DNA of 64,000 nt from CAZXPY01 sp964643435 (GTDB taxonomy: Bacteria > Patescibacteriota > Microgenomatia > Woykebacterales > RBG-16-39-9b). The position numbers and the translations under genes are program-made. Where the stretch lies: the NCBI GenBank assembly GCA_964643435.1, contig CAZXPY010000002.1, positions 62,001-126,000 on the forward strand, read 5' to 3'. The notes beneath the pieces were generated by a model that saw only the letters and a program-made list of their open reading frames with translations, made no database searches and had not been told where the DNA came from. Of the stretch, positions 24,645 through 32,771 are shown in pieces (the first letter of the stretch is position 1; each line of letters opens with the position of its first letter).

Positions 24645-25196
24645 TTAAATCTCTCTTAGTTCGTTTTCTTTTTGTTTATGAAGGTTTTCTATTTTTGCGG
24701 TTACTTCATCCACTAATTTCTGGACCCGATCCTTCCCCTTAAATTTTTGATCCTCGGTTACTTTATGCGCCTTTTCCCTTCTTTCTAGTTCTTCAATTGC
24801 TTCATGACGGCTTTGCCTTATAGAAATTTTTGCGTTCTCAACCTTTTCACCAATAAGGCGAACTAACTCCCCGCGGCGCTCCTGCGAGAGTAGCGGTATA
24901 GGAACTCTAATTACGCCGCCTTCTTCCGAACAGGGAAGATTCAGGTTACTAGTTTGCAAAGCCTTAATTATTGGTCCTATATTTGTTTGGTCCCAGGCAG
25001 TTATGTAAAGAATTTGTGCACCTACGGAAATAGTCGCTAATTCGCGCAAGTTCATAGAAGTCCCGTAAGCCTCTACTTTTAAACCTTCAATTAATAGGGG
25101 ATTTGCCCGTCCGGTTCGCACAAAAGAGAGTTCTTCTTTTAAGAATTCTAAAGTTTTATCTATTTTCGCGGCCAGTTTATTAAAAATATCTTCCAT
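24645..25196 (-). CDS. frr: Ribosome recycling factor
   Basis: The 183-residue protein has the family motif FVRTGRANPLLIEGLKVEAY, and the VPIPLLSQERRGELVRLI and SIRQSRHEAIEEL regions. With EF-G it splits post-termination ribosomes. Full length. Twelve bases separate it from tsf. Confidence 0.97.
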   Translation of the reverse strand: MEDIFNKLAAKIDKTLEFLKEELSFVRTGRANPLLIEGLKVEAYGTSMNLRELATISVGAQILYITAWDQTNIGPIIKALQTSNLNLPCSEEGGVIRVPIPLLSQERRGELVRLIGEKVENAKISIRQSRHEAIEELERREKAHKVTEDQKFKGKDRVQKLVDEVTAKIENLHKQKENELREI

Positions 25197-25207
25197 TTTT
25201 AATTAAA

Positions 25208-25663
25208 TCAAAGCGAAAAACGGGCTATCTTTCCGACCTTGATATTCTCACCAGTACGAACAATTGCTTCCTTTATTAAATCGCTTACCTTTTGGTTTGG
25301 ATCCCTAATATATTCTTGGGTAAGAAGCTCAGCAACTGTTTGGGGGTTCATGGCCGCCACTTGCATGGCAAGTTCTCGGGCTAAGTGTCTAAATTCGTCA
25401 GTTCTAGCGACAAAATCAGTTTCGCAATTTAGTTCTACAACAGAGGCTATTTTTCCGCCAGCGTGAACATAGGTTTCGATTAAACCTTCGGCGGTTTGAC
25501 GAGCCGTCTTTTTTGAAACTATTTCTTCACCTTTTTTTCTTAGAATCTTTTTAGCTCTTTCAAAATCACCCCTCGCCTCTTCAAGAGCAGCCTTTGCGGC
25601 CATTACCCCTGCTCCAGTTTCGTCTCTTAATTTTTTTACCTCCGTAGCGGTAATTTTACTCAT
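25208..25663 (-). CDS. tsf: Elongation factor Ts, short form
   Basis: The 151-residue protein keeps the N-terminal UBA-like helix bundle (VKKLRDETGAGVMAAKAALE) and the TDFVARTDEF motif that pries open the EF-Tu nucleotide site. It ends with a short tail (VRTGENIKVGKIARF). Common bacterial EF-Ts has about 280 residues, so the second half of the core is reduced, similar to short mitochondrial or cyanobacterial types. It is directly downstream of rpsB. Confidence 0.95.
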   Translation of the reverse strand: MSKITATEVKKLRDETGAGVMAAKAALEEARGDFERAKKILRKKGEEIVSKKTARQTAEGLIETYVHAGGKIASVVELNCETDFVARTDEFRHLARELAMQVAAMNPQTVAELLTQEYIRDPNQKVSDLIKEAIVRTGENIKVGKIARFSL

Positions 25664-25666
25664 TTT

Positions 25667-26476
25667 TTATTTTTTAGATTTACTAGTGTTCTTTGGTTTA
25701 GTTTTTGCTCTGGCTTTGCTGGTTTTAGTTTTAGCCCTCTTTACTGTCTTTGCTTCACTAGTATTCTGGGTTGGAGTTTTCTTCTCCTTAAGGGAGTATC
25801 CTTCCCTGACAGCATCAGCAATCGCGGCAACTGCTACGGAAATCGACTTTATGGCGTCGTCATTTATCGGAATTGGGTAAGTTATTTTTGTTGGATCAGC
25901 GTTTGTATCTACTAAAGCTACTGTTGGCACCGAAGTTTTTTGGGCTTCTAAAACTGCATTTTGTTCTTTTTTGCTATCCACAATAAACAAAGCATCTGGC
26001 AACTTATCTAAATTTCTTATTCCTCCCACCACCATTTCAAGTTTCTTAATTTCTTTTTGCAAAAGAACCTGCTCCCTTTTAGTAAGAGTTTGGTTCTGCC
26101 CTGCCTCTTTTAGAGTTTCTTCCATATCGGATAACTTCCTAATTGTTTTTTGAACAGAATCAAAATTGGTTAAAAGACCACCTAACCAGCGTTTAACCAA
26201 ATACATCGCCCCCGCGCTTTCGGCTGCTTCTTTAACAATACCTTGAGCCTGTCTTTTTGTTGCCACGAAAATAATTACACCGTTAGCATCAGCAACTTTT
26301 TTCAAAAACTCGCAGGCTCTCTTGAGCAGAGGGGCGGTTTTTTCCAAATCAATAACGTGGATGCCGTCTCTTTGCGCAAAAATAAAGGGACGCATTTTTG
26401 GATTCCATTTATTAGAACGGTGCCCAAAATGAGCACCTGCTTCTAGCAACTCTTTCATATTTGGTATATGACTCAT
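25667..26476 (-). CDS. rpsB: Ribosomal protein uS2
   Basis: The protein matches uS2: MKELLEAGAHFGHRSNKWNP, ANGVIIFVATKRQAQ, RWLGGLLTNF and VDTNADPTKITYPIP. It has a basic Ala/Lys tail of about 35 residues. I start at 26476: the ATG at 26488 lies inside the -10 box of a good promoter, and the 26515 frame opens inside tmk. It heads the rpsB-tsf-frr-rseP-proS run. Confidence 0.95.
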   Translation of the reverse strand: MSHIPNMKELLEAGAHFGHRSNKWNPKMRPFIFAQRDGIHVIDLEKTAPLLKRACEFLKKVADANGVIIFVATKRQAQGIVKEAAESAGAMYLVKRWLGGLLTNFDSVQKTIRKLSDMEETLKEAGQNQTLTKREQVLLQKEIKKLEMVVGGIRNLDKLPDALFIVDSKKEQNAVLEAQKTSVPTVALVDTNADPTKITYPIPINDDAIKSISVAVAAIADAVREGYSLKEKKTPTQNTSEAKTVKRAKTKTSKARAKTKPKNTSKSKK

Positions 26477-26486
26477 AAGAACGCTC

Positions 26487-26515
26487 ATTTTAACAAAGAT
26501 TAAGCACCCTATCAA
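26487..26515 (-). promoter_or_regulatory. Promoter of rpsB
   Basis: TTGATA, 17 nt, TAAAAT on the minus strand, 10 nt before the ATG at 26476. The -35 box overlaps the end of tmk. Confidence 0.7.
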
Positions 26516-27177
26516 GTACTTAAAATTTTCTTTTTCTTTAAGTTCTTAACGATTTCTCGGTGGATATCCTCTTTCGTTCGTAGTTGACCATTTTTGACAC
26601 AAGTAATTTTTAACCAATTTTTATTGTTTCGGGAAAATTGTAGATATACTTTTTCAACTTCTTCTTGATAGGTTTTGTTTTTTTCGTGAATATCTTTTTT
26701 CCGCTCCCTCCCAGCTAATAATCTCCAAGAAATCTCCACCGGTATGTAAAGGAAAATAACTACATCTTCCTTGGGCATTTTATTTTCTTTGTATTCCAGC
26801 TCTTTTAGCCAATTTATAAACTTGGTCCGGTTTTTAATTTCCAGCCTAGCGCTGTGATGAGCCAAAGAAGAAGCAACGTAGCGATCGGCCAAAATCGTGT
26901 AGCCATTTCTCAAATATTTACTCATTTCCTTTTTAGCGGTTGCCCGATCTAGAGCGTAGGCAAGAGAAATAAGATAAGGATTTACAGTATCTAAATCGCC
27001 AAATTCTCCTGACAAATAACGGCCGATGAAGCGGCCGTGAAAGGTTTTCCAATATTGAGGAAAATCAAACGTAAAGATAGGTACTTTTTGTTTTTTTAGA
27101 TATTTAGCTAATAAAGAAAGTTGAGTAGTTTTTCCGCTCCCGTCTTGACCTTCAAAAACAATTAGTTTTCCAACCAT
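26512..27177 (-). CDS. tmk: Thymidylate kinase
   Basis: The 221-residue P-loop kinase opens with LIVFEGQDGSGKTTQLSLLA. The DR(Y/H) motif is ADRYVASS, and a lid region RERKKDIHE is near residue 150. It converts dTMP to dTDP. It follows thyA and dcd on the same strand, so the three form a dTTP supply group. Confidence 0.93.
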   Translation of the reverse strand: MVGKLIVFEGQDGSGKTTQLSLLAKYLKKQKVPIFTFDFPQYWKTFHGRFIGRYLSGEFGDLDTVNPYLISLAYALDRATAKKEMSKYLRNGYTILADRYVASSLAHHSARLEIKNRTKFINWLKELEYKENKMPKEDVVIFLYIPVEISWRLLAGRERKKDIHEKNKTYQEEVEKVYLQFSRNNKNWLKITCVKNGQLRTKEDIHREIVKNLKKKKILST

Positions 27178-27180
27178 ATT

Positions 27181-28722
27181 TTAAGAATTTATGCGGACGC
27201 TTTTTTTACCGCGTTTAATATAACGAGGAGAAGCGGAAATCTTTTCCAATGCAACCGTTTTTTTATAATCTAGAGGTTTATCCTGATTGTATTCGATTCC
27301 TAGTTGCAGAGCCACCTCGGCTTTGGCTAGTTCAATTCCAATTGAAGCGGCGTGGTCGGCTAAAGAGATTAATTCCCAATCAGTAATTTTCCACCCTATT
27401 TCCCGAGCAGTCGCTCCTTCAAAATTCTTAAGAACCTTTCCCATATCAGCGGTATAAAGTTTCGCGGATATTAATTTTTTAGGGTGATCTGCCTCAATTA
27501 CCCAATTCCCTCTTGAATCCTCGTGAAAGTGAAAACCCCTTTTGTATTTTAATTCCGCTTCGTAGTAATCGTCTAATAACGTTCTTGTCAAACTCCAATC
27601 ATCAGCGTAAATATGAGCTGAATGAGTAATCATTGTTAAATAACCTCTCTCATAGCCAGCGCTGTCAGCGATTTCCTTTTGCAGGGCAAGGCAACCAAAC
27701 ATATTCCTCGGCCAGGCATGAAACATATCTTGACTACGAACGTGGACGGTCATAAAAAACTTATTATCTTGGACACTACCATTAATCTGGGTGATACAAG
27801 GAGTATCGCCGCGATCTAAATTTTTTGTATCCTCTTTAACATCGTAAGTTACCAAAATCATTTTCTTAGAATCTGGCCTTTTCTTCAGGAGTTTCTTGAG
27901 TCGCTCCACTTGGTCTAACCCAAAATGGATCCGCCAGCGGTGACCGTAGTTATAAGAAGTTCCCGGAATGCGTCGAGTTTGAAATTCGGAATAATATTGA
28001 GCAAGCTCTTGCTTCGAAAAAGGTAAGTAATGGGGAAAATAGACTTCGTTTGGATTTTCGGTCGTTACAACCGCAGTTAGGTTTAAAATTTCTTTAAGTT
28101 CATTAGTGGAGGCATAACGAGTTTTTTTGATACGACCGTAATTGTTTATAACGTTCAAAACTTTTAGCCAAGTTTGGGCAATTGTAGCCGCACTAACTCT
28201 AAAACCTACTTGTTCGGAAGGAAGAGTATTAATTTTGGGTACACCGATCGGAAAAATTTGGGGTTTTTTGGCAAACGGTGATTTAGCTTTAAGTTTTTTA
28301 ACAGCTTGGGCAATTTCTTCCTTGGGTTTACCCCGTAAATCAATTAACTCTATATTTTTTCGAAAAGTAGCCAGTGCTTTTACTGGAATTTCTTTCTCAA
28401 TCGCCCCTTTTGCATCCACAATATTATAATCGCCATCTACGCCATTTTGCATAAATTTATTTAAAGCGAGACCAGAAGCGGATAAATCTGCTCCCCACAT
28501 TACTAAATATCTGATTGCCGGATTGGCAAAAACGTTTCGGATAATGTGGTTTATTCCGGCAGCGGAGTATAAATTACCAATAGCGCAATAATCAACACTG
28601 CCAATCCAATCTTTGACAATATCCCGTTCGGTCCACAAGGTTACCACCCCCACTGGATGGTCAGGATTTTTTACTCGCAAAATATTTTCATACAAAATTG
28701 GCCACTTCTCTGTTCGTACCAT
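27181..28722 (-). CDS. Thymidylate synthase with an N-terminal DUF4346-like domain
   Basis: The 513-residue protein has two parts. Residues 1-170 resemble DUF4346/MtrA-like domains (GVVTLWTERDIV, YLVMWGADLSASG). Residues 230-480 are a ThyA-type fold with the catalytic cysteine in DTPCITQINGSV, the phosphate-binding RSQDMFHAWPRN, and the HIYADDW motif near the C-terminus. It makes dTMP from dUMP with methylene-tetrahydrofolate. The N-terminal domain may bind a folate- or pterin-like cofactor; this is inference. It lies between dcd and tmk. Confidence 0.88.
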   Translation of the reverse strand: MVRTEKWPILYENILRVKNPDHPVGVVTLWTERDIVKDWIGSVDYCAIGNLYSAAGINHIIRNVFANPAIRYLVMWGADLSASGLALNKFMQNGVDGDYNIVDAKGAIEKEIPVKALATFRKNIELIDLRGKPKEEIAQAVKKLKAKSPFAKKPQIFPIGVPKINTLPSEQVGFRVSAATIAQTWLKVLNVINNYGRIKKTRYASTNELKEILNLTAVVTTENPNEVYFPHYLPFSKQELAQYYSEFQTRRIPGTSYNYGHRWRIHFGLDQVERLKKLLKKRPDSKKMILVTYDVKEDTKNLDRGDTPCITQINGSVQDNKFFMTVHVRSQDMFHAWPRNMFGCLALQKEIADSAGYERGYLTMITHSAHIYADDWSLTRTLLDDYYEAELKYKRGFHFHEDSRGNWVIEADHPKKLISAKLYTADMGKVLKNFEGATAREIGWKITDWELISLADHAASIGIELAKAEVALQLGIEYNQDKPLDYKKTVALEKISASPRYIKRGKKSVRINS

Positions 28723-28725
28723 TTT

Positions 28726-29352
28726 TTAAGTGATCTTTATGGATTTTTTGCCCTTTTTAATATAGCGGGGTTCTAATTTAGAACCCATCTCTTCCGAAAG
28801 TTTAGAGGCTCCTGGTTCTTTTTGGTAGGCATATTTTGCCCCTACTTTCTTATGGTAAGGGGTTTCTACTGGGGAAGAAACTTGTTCAAAAGTAAAGGAA
28901 CAGATCCTCATACCAGGATATAAAGCAACCGGCATAACCCCGATATTTCCTAGCTCCATCACTGGTTTACCAATCCATCCGGGGTCAAAACGACCGGCAG
29001 TGGAATGGACAATTATGCCGATTCTTCCAAGCGAGCTTCTACCCTCCAAACGTCCTAAAATATCATCGCTTAACTCCAAATCTTCTAGTGTTGAAGAAAG
29101 GGCAAATTCTCCGGGGCGCATAATGAATGCTTCGCTGTTTTGGACTTTTATTTCTTTAGTTATTTCTTTAAAAAGCCGCTTGTCTCTTGGGTCAATAAAG
29201 GCGTATTTATTGTGGTTAAAAATACGAAAGACGTTACCGAGGTGAAAATCAAGCGAGCAGGAACCCAGCGATACCTCTAAATTTGGGGCGGGAGTAATTT
29301 TTATCTTTCCAGAAGAAAGATACTCTTTAATATGCTTATCGGAAAGTACCAT
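28726..29352 (-). CDS. dcd: dCTP deaminase
   Basis: The 208-residue trimeric dUTPase-fold enzyme has LEGRSSLGRIGIIVHSTAGRF, the nucleotide-binding motif, FDPGWIGKPVMELGN, and the SSxxRxGxxxH pattern. It turns dCTP into dUTP (or dUMP in bifunctional forms). It is the first gene of the dcd-thyA-tmk group. Confidence 0.93.
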   Translation of the reverse strand: MVLSDKHIKEYLSSGKIKITPAPNLEVSLGSCSLDFHLGNVFRIFNHNKYAFIDPRDKRLFKEITKEIKVQNSEAFIMRPGEFALSSTLEDLELSDDILGRLEGRSSLGRIGIIVHSTAGRFDPGWIGKPVMELGNIGVMPVALYPGMRICSFTFEQVSSPVETPYHKKVGAKYAYQKEPGASKLSEEMGSKLEPRYIKKGKKSIKIT

Positions 29353-29374
29353 TGATTAGGACGTCTCCCACTAC

Positions 29375-29391
29375 GCCCGGCTGAGCCGGGC
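29375..29391. repeat. GC-rich hairpin upstream of dcd
   Basis: GCCCGGC-TGA-GCCGGGC is a perfect hairpin flanked by CTCCC and GAGGG. The flanks and the CTCAG/CTGAG tip resemble the 11055 repeat, so this may be a distant relative. Confidence 0.5.
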
Positions 29392-29465
29392 TTCGAGGGA
29401 ACTCCTTTACGTAAAAAAGACTAGCACCCCTTTTTAAAAAAAGCAAGATAGATTTCAGAGAAATT

Positions 29466-29506
29466 AAAACCGGAGTTCAACAATTGCTTGTCAAACTCCG
29501 GCTCTT
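29466..29506 (-). terminator. Rho-independent terminator
   Basis: On the minus strand GCCGGAGTTTGACAAG and TTGTTGAACTCCGG pair, followed by TTTTAATTT. It ends the small zinc-finger gene. Confidence 0.8.
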
Positions 29507-29513
29507 GAAGAGA

Positions 29514-29708
29514 TCAGCTGGAAAGCTGTCTCTTCGTCCGCTGATACACCTTCTTGCAGCTTCGGCAGGCCTGAATATGATCCCGAACCTGCCAGTAGCC
29601 GCCAGGCATGGTATCGCCTTTCTCTTCGTAGGCGAGCTCGGTCGTGATTAGACCGTGGATCTGGCTTCGCGCGAACTCGCAATTGACCAATTCGGCGGGG
29701 TGTGTCAA
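29514..29708 (-). CDS. Small zf-HC2-like zinc-binding protein
   Basis: The 64-residue product contains HIQACRSCKKVY, the HxxxCxxC core of anti-sigma zinc fingers (zf-HC2), and an earlier cysteine in NCEFARSQIHGLI. No membrane segment follows, so it is a soluble zinc protein, possibly an anti-sigma factor. The start is TTG, supported by AGGAGAG 7 nt upstream. The gene is more GC-rich than its neighbours. It has its own terminator. Confidence 0.6.
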   Translation of the reverse strand: MTHPAELVNCEFARSQIHGLITTELAYEEKGDTMPGGYWQVRDHIQACRSCKKVYQRTKRQLSS

Positions 29709-29749
29709 GTCAATTCTCTCCTTTCCTATTTACTAAGAGTCGAACAAGT

Positions 29750-30101
29750 CTCAACTCTCTAAAAGAAACCAGAGATTATCTGATTACTTTAAGAGAGGCG
29801 GCGAGGTGGGAAGCAATTCTAGAAGAACCCACCTCGCCGCGTTACCAGTAGAAACATAACGGGTTTCTGAGGGCAGAGCCGGGACCGTTGGGGTGTCTCA
29901 TTGTCCGTTTTCCCCTTAGCGGCCTTTTCCCGGTTGCCTATTCTTGCAGCAAGACCTCACTCCCTTCTCTTACGGACAGCGGTTCCTTTTTTTCGGCCAA
30001 TTGTGGTGTACCAATGTCAACATTGTCACCTGTTGGCATTGTCGCCTTATCGGTTTGTCCCCACGNNNNNNNNNNCGGCCGAGCTGTCCGGGCAAATTTA
30101 C
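29750..30101 (-). ncRNA. Probable structured RNA of about 350 nt, class not identified
   Basis: This gene-free stretch follows a perfect promoter and is rich in pairing. Near its 5' end CGGACAGC pairs with GCTGTCCG and TCGGCC with GGCCGA, across a 10-N gap. Near its 3' end GCGGCGAGGTGGG pairs with CCCACCTCGCCGC. Two short stretches (AAGGCCGCTAAGGGG and CAGAAACCCGTTAT) recall RNase P conserved regions IV and V, but no clear region I (GAGGAAAGTCC) is visible. I therefore leave the class open. No credible protein frame spans it. Confidence 0.55.
30066..30075. other. Short gap (10 N)
   Basis: Ten N inside the predicted structured RNA, possibly where a strong hairpin stopped assembly. Confidence 0.99.
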
Positions 30102-30106
30102 GAATG

Positions 30107-30135
30107 ATTATATCAAACTATGGGGTTTTTGTCAA
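30107..30135 (-). promoter_or_regulatory. Perfect consensus promoter at the end of topA
   Basis: TTGACA, exactly 17 nt, TATAAT. The -35 box is made of the last topA codons (Leu-Thr). It fires away from topA into the 350-nt RNA region. It is the only fully consensus promoter I found in the window. Confidence 0.85.
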
Positions 30136-32169
30136 GCTTGGTGGTTCGGGAGGACGTTGCCACGAAGCCCATTTACACTTTGGAAAATTTGCACAACCAA
30201 AAAACTCTCGTCCTTTTTTGGTACGTTTTATTATCATATCACCGCCGTCTTGCGGGCATTTTTGACCCTCAACTTTTTCTTCAAAGCTTTTGGTAAATTT
30301 ATGCTCTGGGTACTTTTCACAAGCTAAAAACTTTCCGTATGGACCATAACGGATAACTAGAGGATGCCCCTGATCGCATTTTTCGGAGGTGAGCTCGGCA
30401 AAGATTTTCACCCTTTCACTCTCTTTAGTTACCGAATCTAGCCGTTCTTCAAAGGGATCAAAAAAATCCTTTATCACCGGAACCCATTTTTTCCGGCCGT
30501 TAGCAATTTCGTCGAGATCGTCCTCCATTTTAGCCGTAAAATTTAAATCGACTATTTTTTCAAAATTAGCCGCTAAAAAATCATTAACAGCGCTACCAAG
30601 CGGCGTGGGTCGAAAACGACGATCTTCCAGTTCCACATAATCTCGTTCTAAAACAACGGAAATTATTGGTGCATAAGTTGACGGTCGGCCAATTTCTTTT
30701 TCCTCAAGGGTTTTAATTAAAGTTGCTTCTGAATAACGCGGTGGCGGTTCGGTTTCTTTTTCTTCGTAAAAAAGATTTTTAACTTGTAATTTGGCGCCGA
30801 CTTTTAGTGGTGGCAAATTAAATTCATCTTCCTTATCTTCCCAAACTCTTTTCCAACCAGCAAACTGTAATTTCGAACCAACTGCCTTAAATTCAAATTC
30901 ACCCGCAAAGATTGCTAAGTTCATTTGGTAATAAACTGCATCACTCATTTGAGTAGCAACCGTCCTCTTCCAAATCAGACTATAGAGCTTCTTATGATCA
31001 TTTGACATTTGGATTTTATCATTTGTAATTTCTACATTCGTGGGTCTGATTGCCTCGTGGGCTTCTTGGGCAACTTTTGATTTAGTTTTGTAAACGCGAA
31101 CTGCCGGACTTAAATAATCTTTACCAAAATTTTTGTCAATAAAGGCTCTTAAGGAAGCAACCGCGGCAGTATTCATATTGTAAGAGTCGGTTCGGTGGTA
31201 CGTAATTAGGCCTTCTTCGTATAAATCTTGGGCGATTTTCATTGTTTTCTTACTTGTCCAACCCAAAAAATTAACGCCAGAGGCGGCAAGATTGGGGGTG
31301 TTAAACGGCGGGTAAGGACTTCTTTTAGTGGTTTTTTCTTCGATGTCTTTAACAATAAAATCTTTTGGCTCCAGTTCACTAAGCATCTTTTTGGCCTGCG
31401 CTTCTGTTTCCGCCTTGGTAATTGTCACCACGTAGTTTGAACCGTCAAAAAGTTGGTATTGCTTTTTCTCTTCAAAATCTTCTCCATTCACTTTGAACAA
31501 GGACGCATTAAAGGGCTGGTTTTTAGAGGAAAGAGAGGCAATAAACGCATAAAATTTAATCGATTCAAAATTGCTTCGCTCTCTTTCCCGCTCAACAATC
31601 AGACGAAGCACGACCGATTGGACTCTTCCTGCCGAAAGACCAACTTTTACTTTCTTCCAAAGAAGGGGCGAGAGTTTGTAACCCACCAATCGGTCAAGAA
31701 CGCGTCGGGCTTGTTGAGCGTCTATTAGGTTAAAATCTAAGCTTCTCGGACTTTTCAGAGCCTCAAGGATAGCATCCCGAGTTATCTCGTGAAAAACAAT
31801 TCTTTTTAAATTGTTATTTTGACTTTTGACTTTTGCGTCCGAAGGACCAAGCTTTGCTTCCTTTTTGCTTCCATCGATTATCTGGCTGATGTGCCAGGCA
31901 ATTGCCTCCCCTTCTCTATCTGGATCAGTCGCTAGAATGATTTCGTCGGCTTTTTTTGAGGCTTCTTTAAGAAAATCGACGATTTTCTTTTTATCGGCTG
32001 GTATAACGTATTGCGGCTCAAAATTTTTGTCCGTATCAACTCCTAATTTTGATTTTGGCAGATCACGGACATGACCCATCGAAGCTTCGATTTTGTAATC
32101 GTCACCCAAAAATCGGGAAAGGGTACGGGCTTTAGTCGGACTCTCTACAATCACTAGTTTTTTAGACAT
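30118..32169 (-). CDS. topA: DNA topoisomerase I
   Basis: The 683-residue type IA enzyme opens with a Toprim domain (LVIVESPTKARTLSRFLG, ATDPDREGEAIAWH). The catalytic Tyr is in GLITYHRTDS. The C-terminus carries one zinc-ribbon-like region (CPQDGGDMIIKRTKKGREFF followed by GCANFPKCKW) and a partial one (KCDQGHPLVIRYGPYG). It relaxes negative supercoils. E. coli TopA has about 865 residues, so the tail is reduced. It stands alone between the RNA locus and a small gene. Confidence 0.97.
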   Translation of the reverse strand: MSKKLVIVESPTKARTLSRFLGDDYKIEASMGHVRDLPKSKLGVDTDKNFEPQYVIPADKKKIVDFLKEASKKADEIILATDPDREGEAIAWHISQIIDGSKKEAKLGPSDAKVKSQNNNLKRIVFHEITRDAILEALKSPRSLDFNLIDAQQARRVLDRLVGYKLSPLLWKKVKVGLSAGRVQSVVLRLIVERERERSNFESIKFYAFIASLSSKNQPFNASLFKVNGEDFEEKKQYQLFDGSNYVVTITKAETEAQAKKMLSELEPKDFIVKDIEEKTTKRSPYPPFNTPNLAASGVNFLGWTSKKTMKIAQDLYEEGLITYHRTDSYNMNTAAVASLRAFIDKNFGKDYLSPAVRVYKTKSKVAQEAHEAIRPTNVEITNDKIQMSNDHKKLYSLIWKRTVATQMSDAVYYQMNLAIFAGEFEFKAVGSKLQFAGWKRVWEDKEDEFNLPPLKVGAKLQVKNLFYEEKETEPPPRYSEATLIKTLEEKEIGRPSTYAPIISVVLERDYVELEDRRFRPTPLGSAVNDFLAANFEKIVDLNFTAKMEDDLDEIANGRKKWVPVIKDFFDPFEERLDSVTKESERVKIFAELTSEKCDQGHPLVIRYGPYGKFLACEKYPEHKFTKSFEEKVEGQKCPQDGGDMIIKRTKKGREFFGCANFPKCKWASWQRPPEPPSLTKTP

Positions 32170-32321
32170 AATCTTTTTAATGTTATAGCATTCCTCATAA
32201 TCAAATCAACTTATACCCAAACAGATAGAAAAACTGTTAGGGAAATACGTTGCGTCTACACTTGCACCTTACAGGTGTCAAGCTGAAGACTTTGTAAATA
32301 AGGAGAAGGCAGTGCGAAAAG

Positions 32322-32353
32322 AAAAACCGCTTCTTCTGTCCTAGAAGCGGTGG
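32322..32353 (-). terminator. Rho-independent terminator
   Basis: On the minus strand ACCGCTTCT pairs with AGAAGCGGT around a short loop, followed by TTTTC. It ends the 88-residue gene. The rest of 32170-32320 shows no gene. Confidence 0.75.
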
Positions 32354-32419
32354 AAAACGCTAGACTTGATCAAAAATTCTTTCCGGATCGTAAGGTTCAC
32401 CAGGAATATTCCCCTGCAT

Positions 32420-32686
32420 TCAAATATGTTCCCAACCTTTCTCGGTGATTTCCCATTTACCAGTACCCGATCTTACTATTAGACCGTACCTAAATAGTTT
32501 AAACAAGACCCCTAAAATATCTGAATCACTTTCTTCAACCAAGGTATGAATGGTGCGGTTTTCAACTAACCACTCAGTTATCTCTTCAAGTGTTAATGGA
32601 CCTAGCGCACTTTGAGATAATTCAAAGAAAACTCGTCTAGCTATGGTATCTTGTACCTGTTTTAAATCTATCCCCGTCGCAACCAT
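32420..32686 (-). CDS. Small winged-helix-like protein
   Basis: The 88 residues look like a winged-helix domain: helices QVQDTIARRVFFELSQSA and TLEEITEWLVENRT, then a wing-like LIVRSGTGKWEITEKGWEHI. I cannot name a family; an archaeal-type DNA-binding regulator is possible. GGGAGGTTGAGAG precedes the ATG and a terminator follows, so it is a standalone unit. Confidence 0.6.
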   Translation of the reverse strand: MVATGIDLKQVQDTIARRVFFELSQSALGPLTLEEITEWLVENRTIHTLVEESDSDILGVLFKLFRYGLIVRSGTGKWEITEKGWEHI

Positions 32687-32771
32687 CTCTCAACCTCCCT
32701 TCTGATTGCTTGCTTAATTTAAGTTTACTGCTACAGAATATGGATGTCAAACCAAGTCTAACTTGATCAAA

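Noticed and set aside
29491..29682. Alternative 63-residue frame overlapping the zinc-finger gene
   Set aside because: It is Arg-rich and shifted by one base. The other frame has a HxxxCxxC motif, a ribosome site and a fitting terminator.
29888..30327. Open frames on the plus strand across the RNA region near topA
   Set aside because: They cross a 10-N gap and strong hairpins, lack ribosome sites and run antisense into topA.
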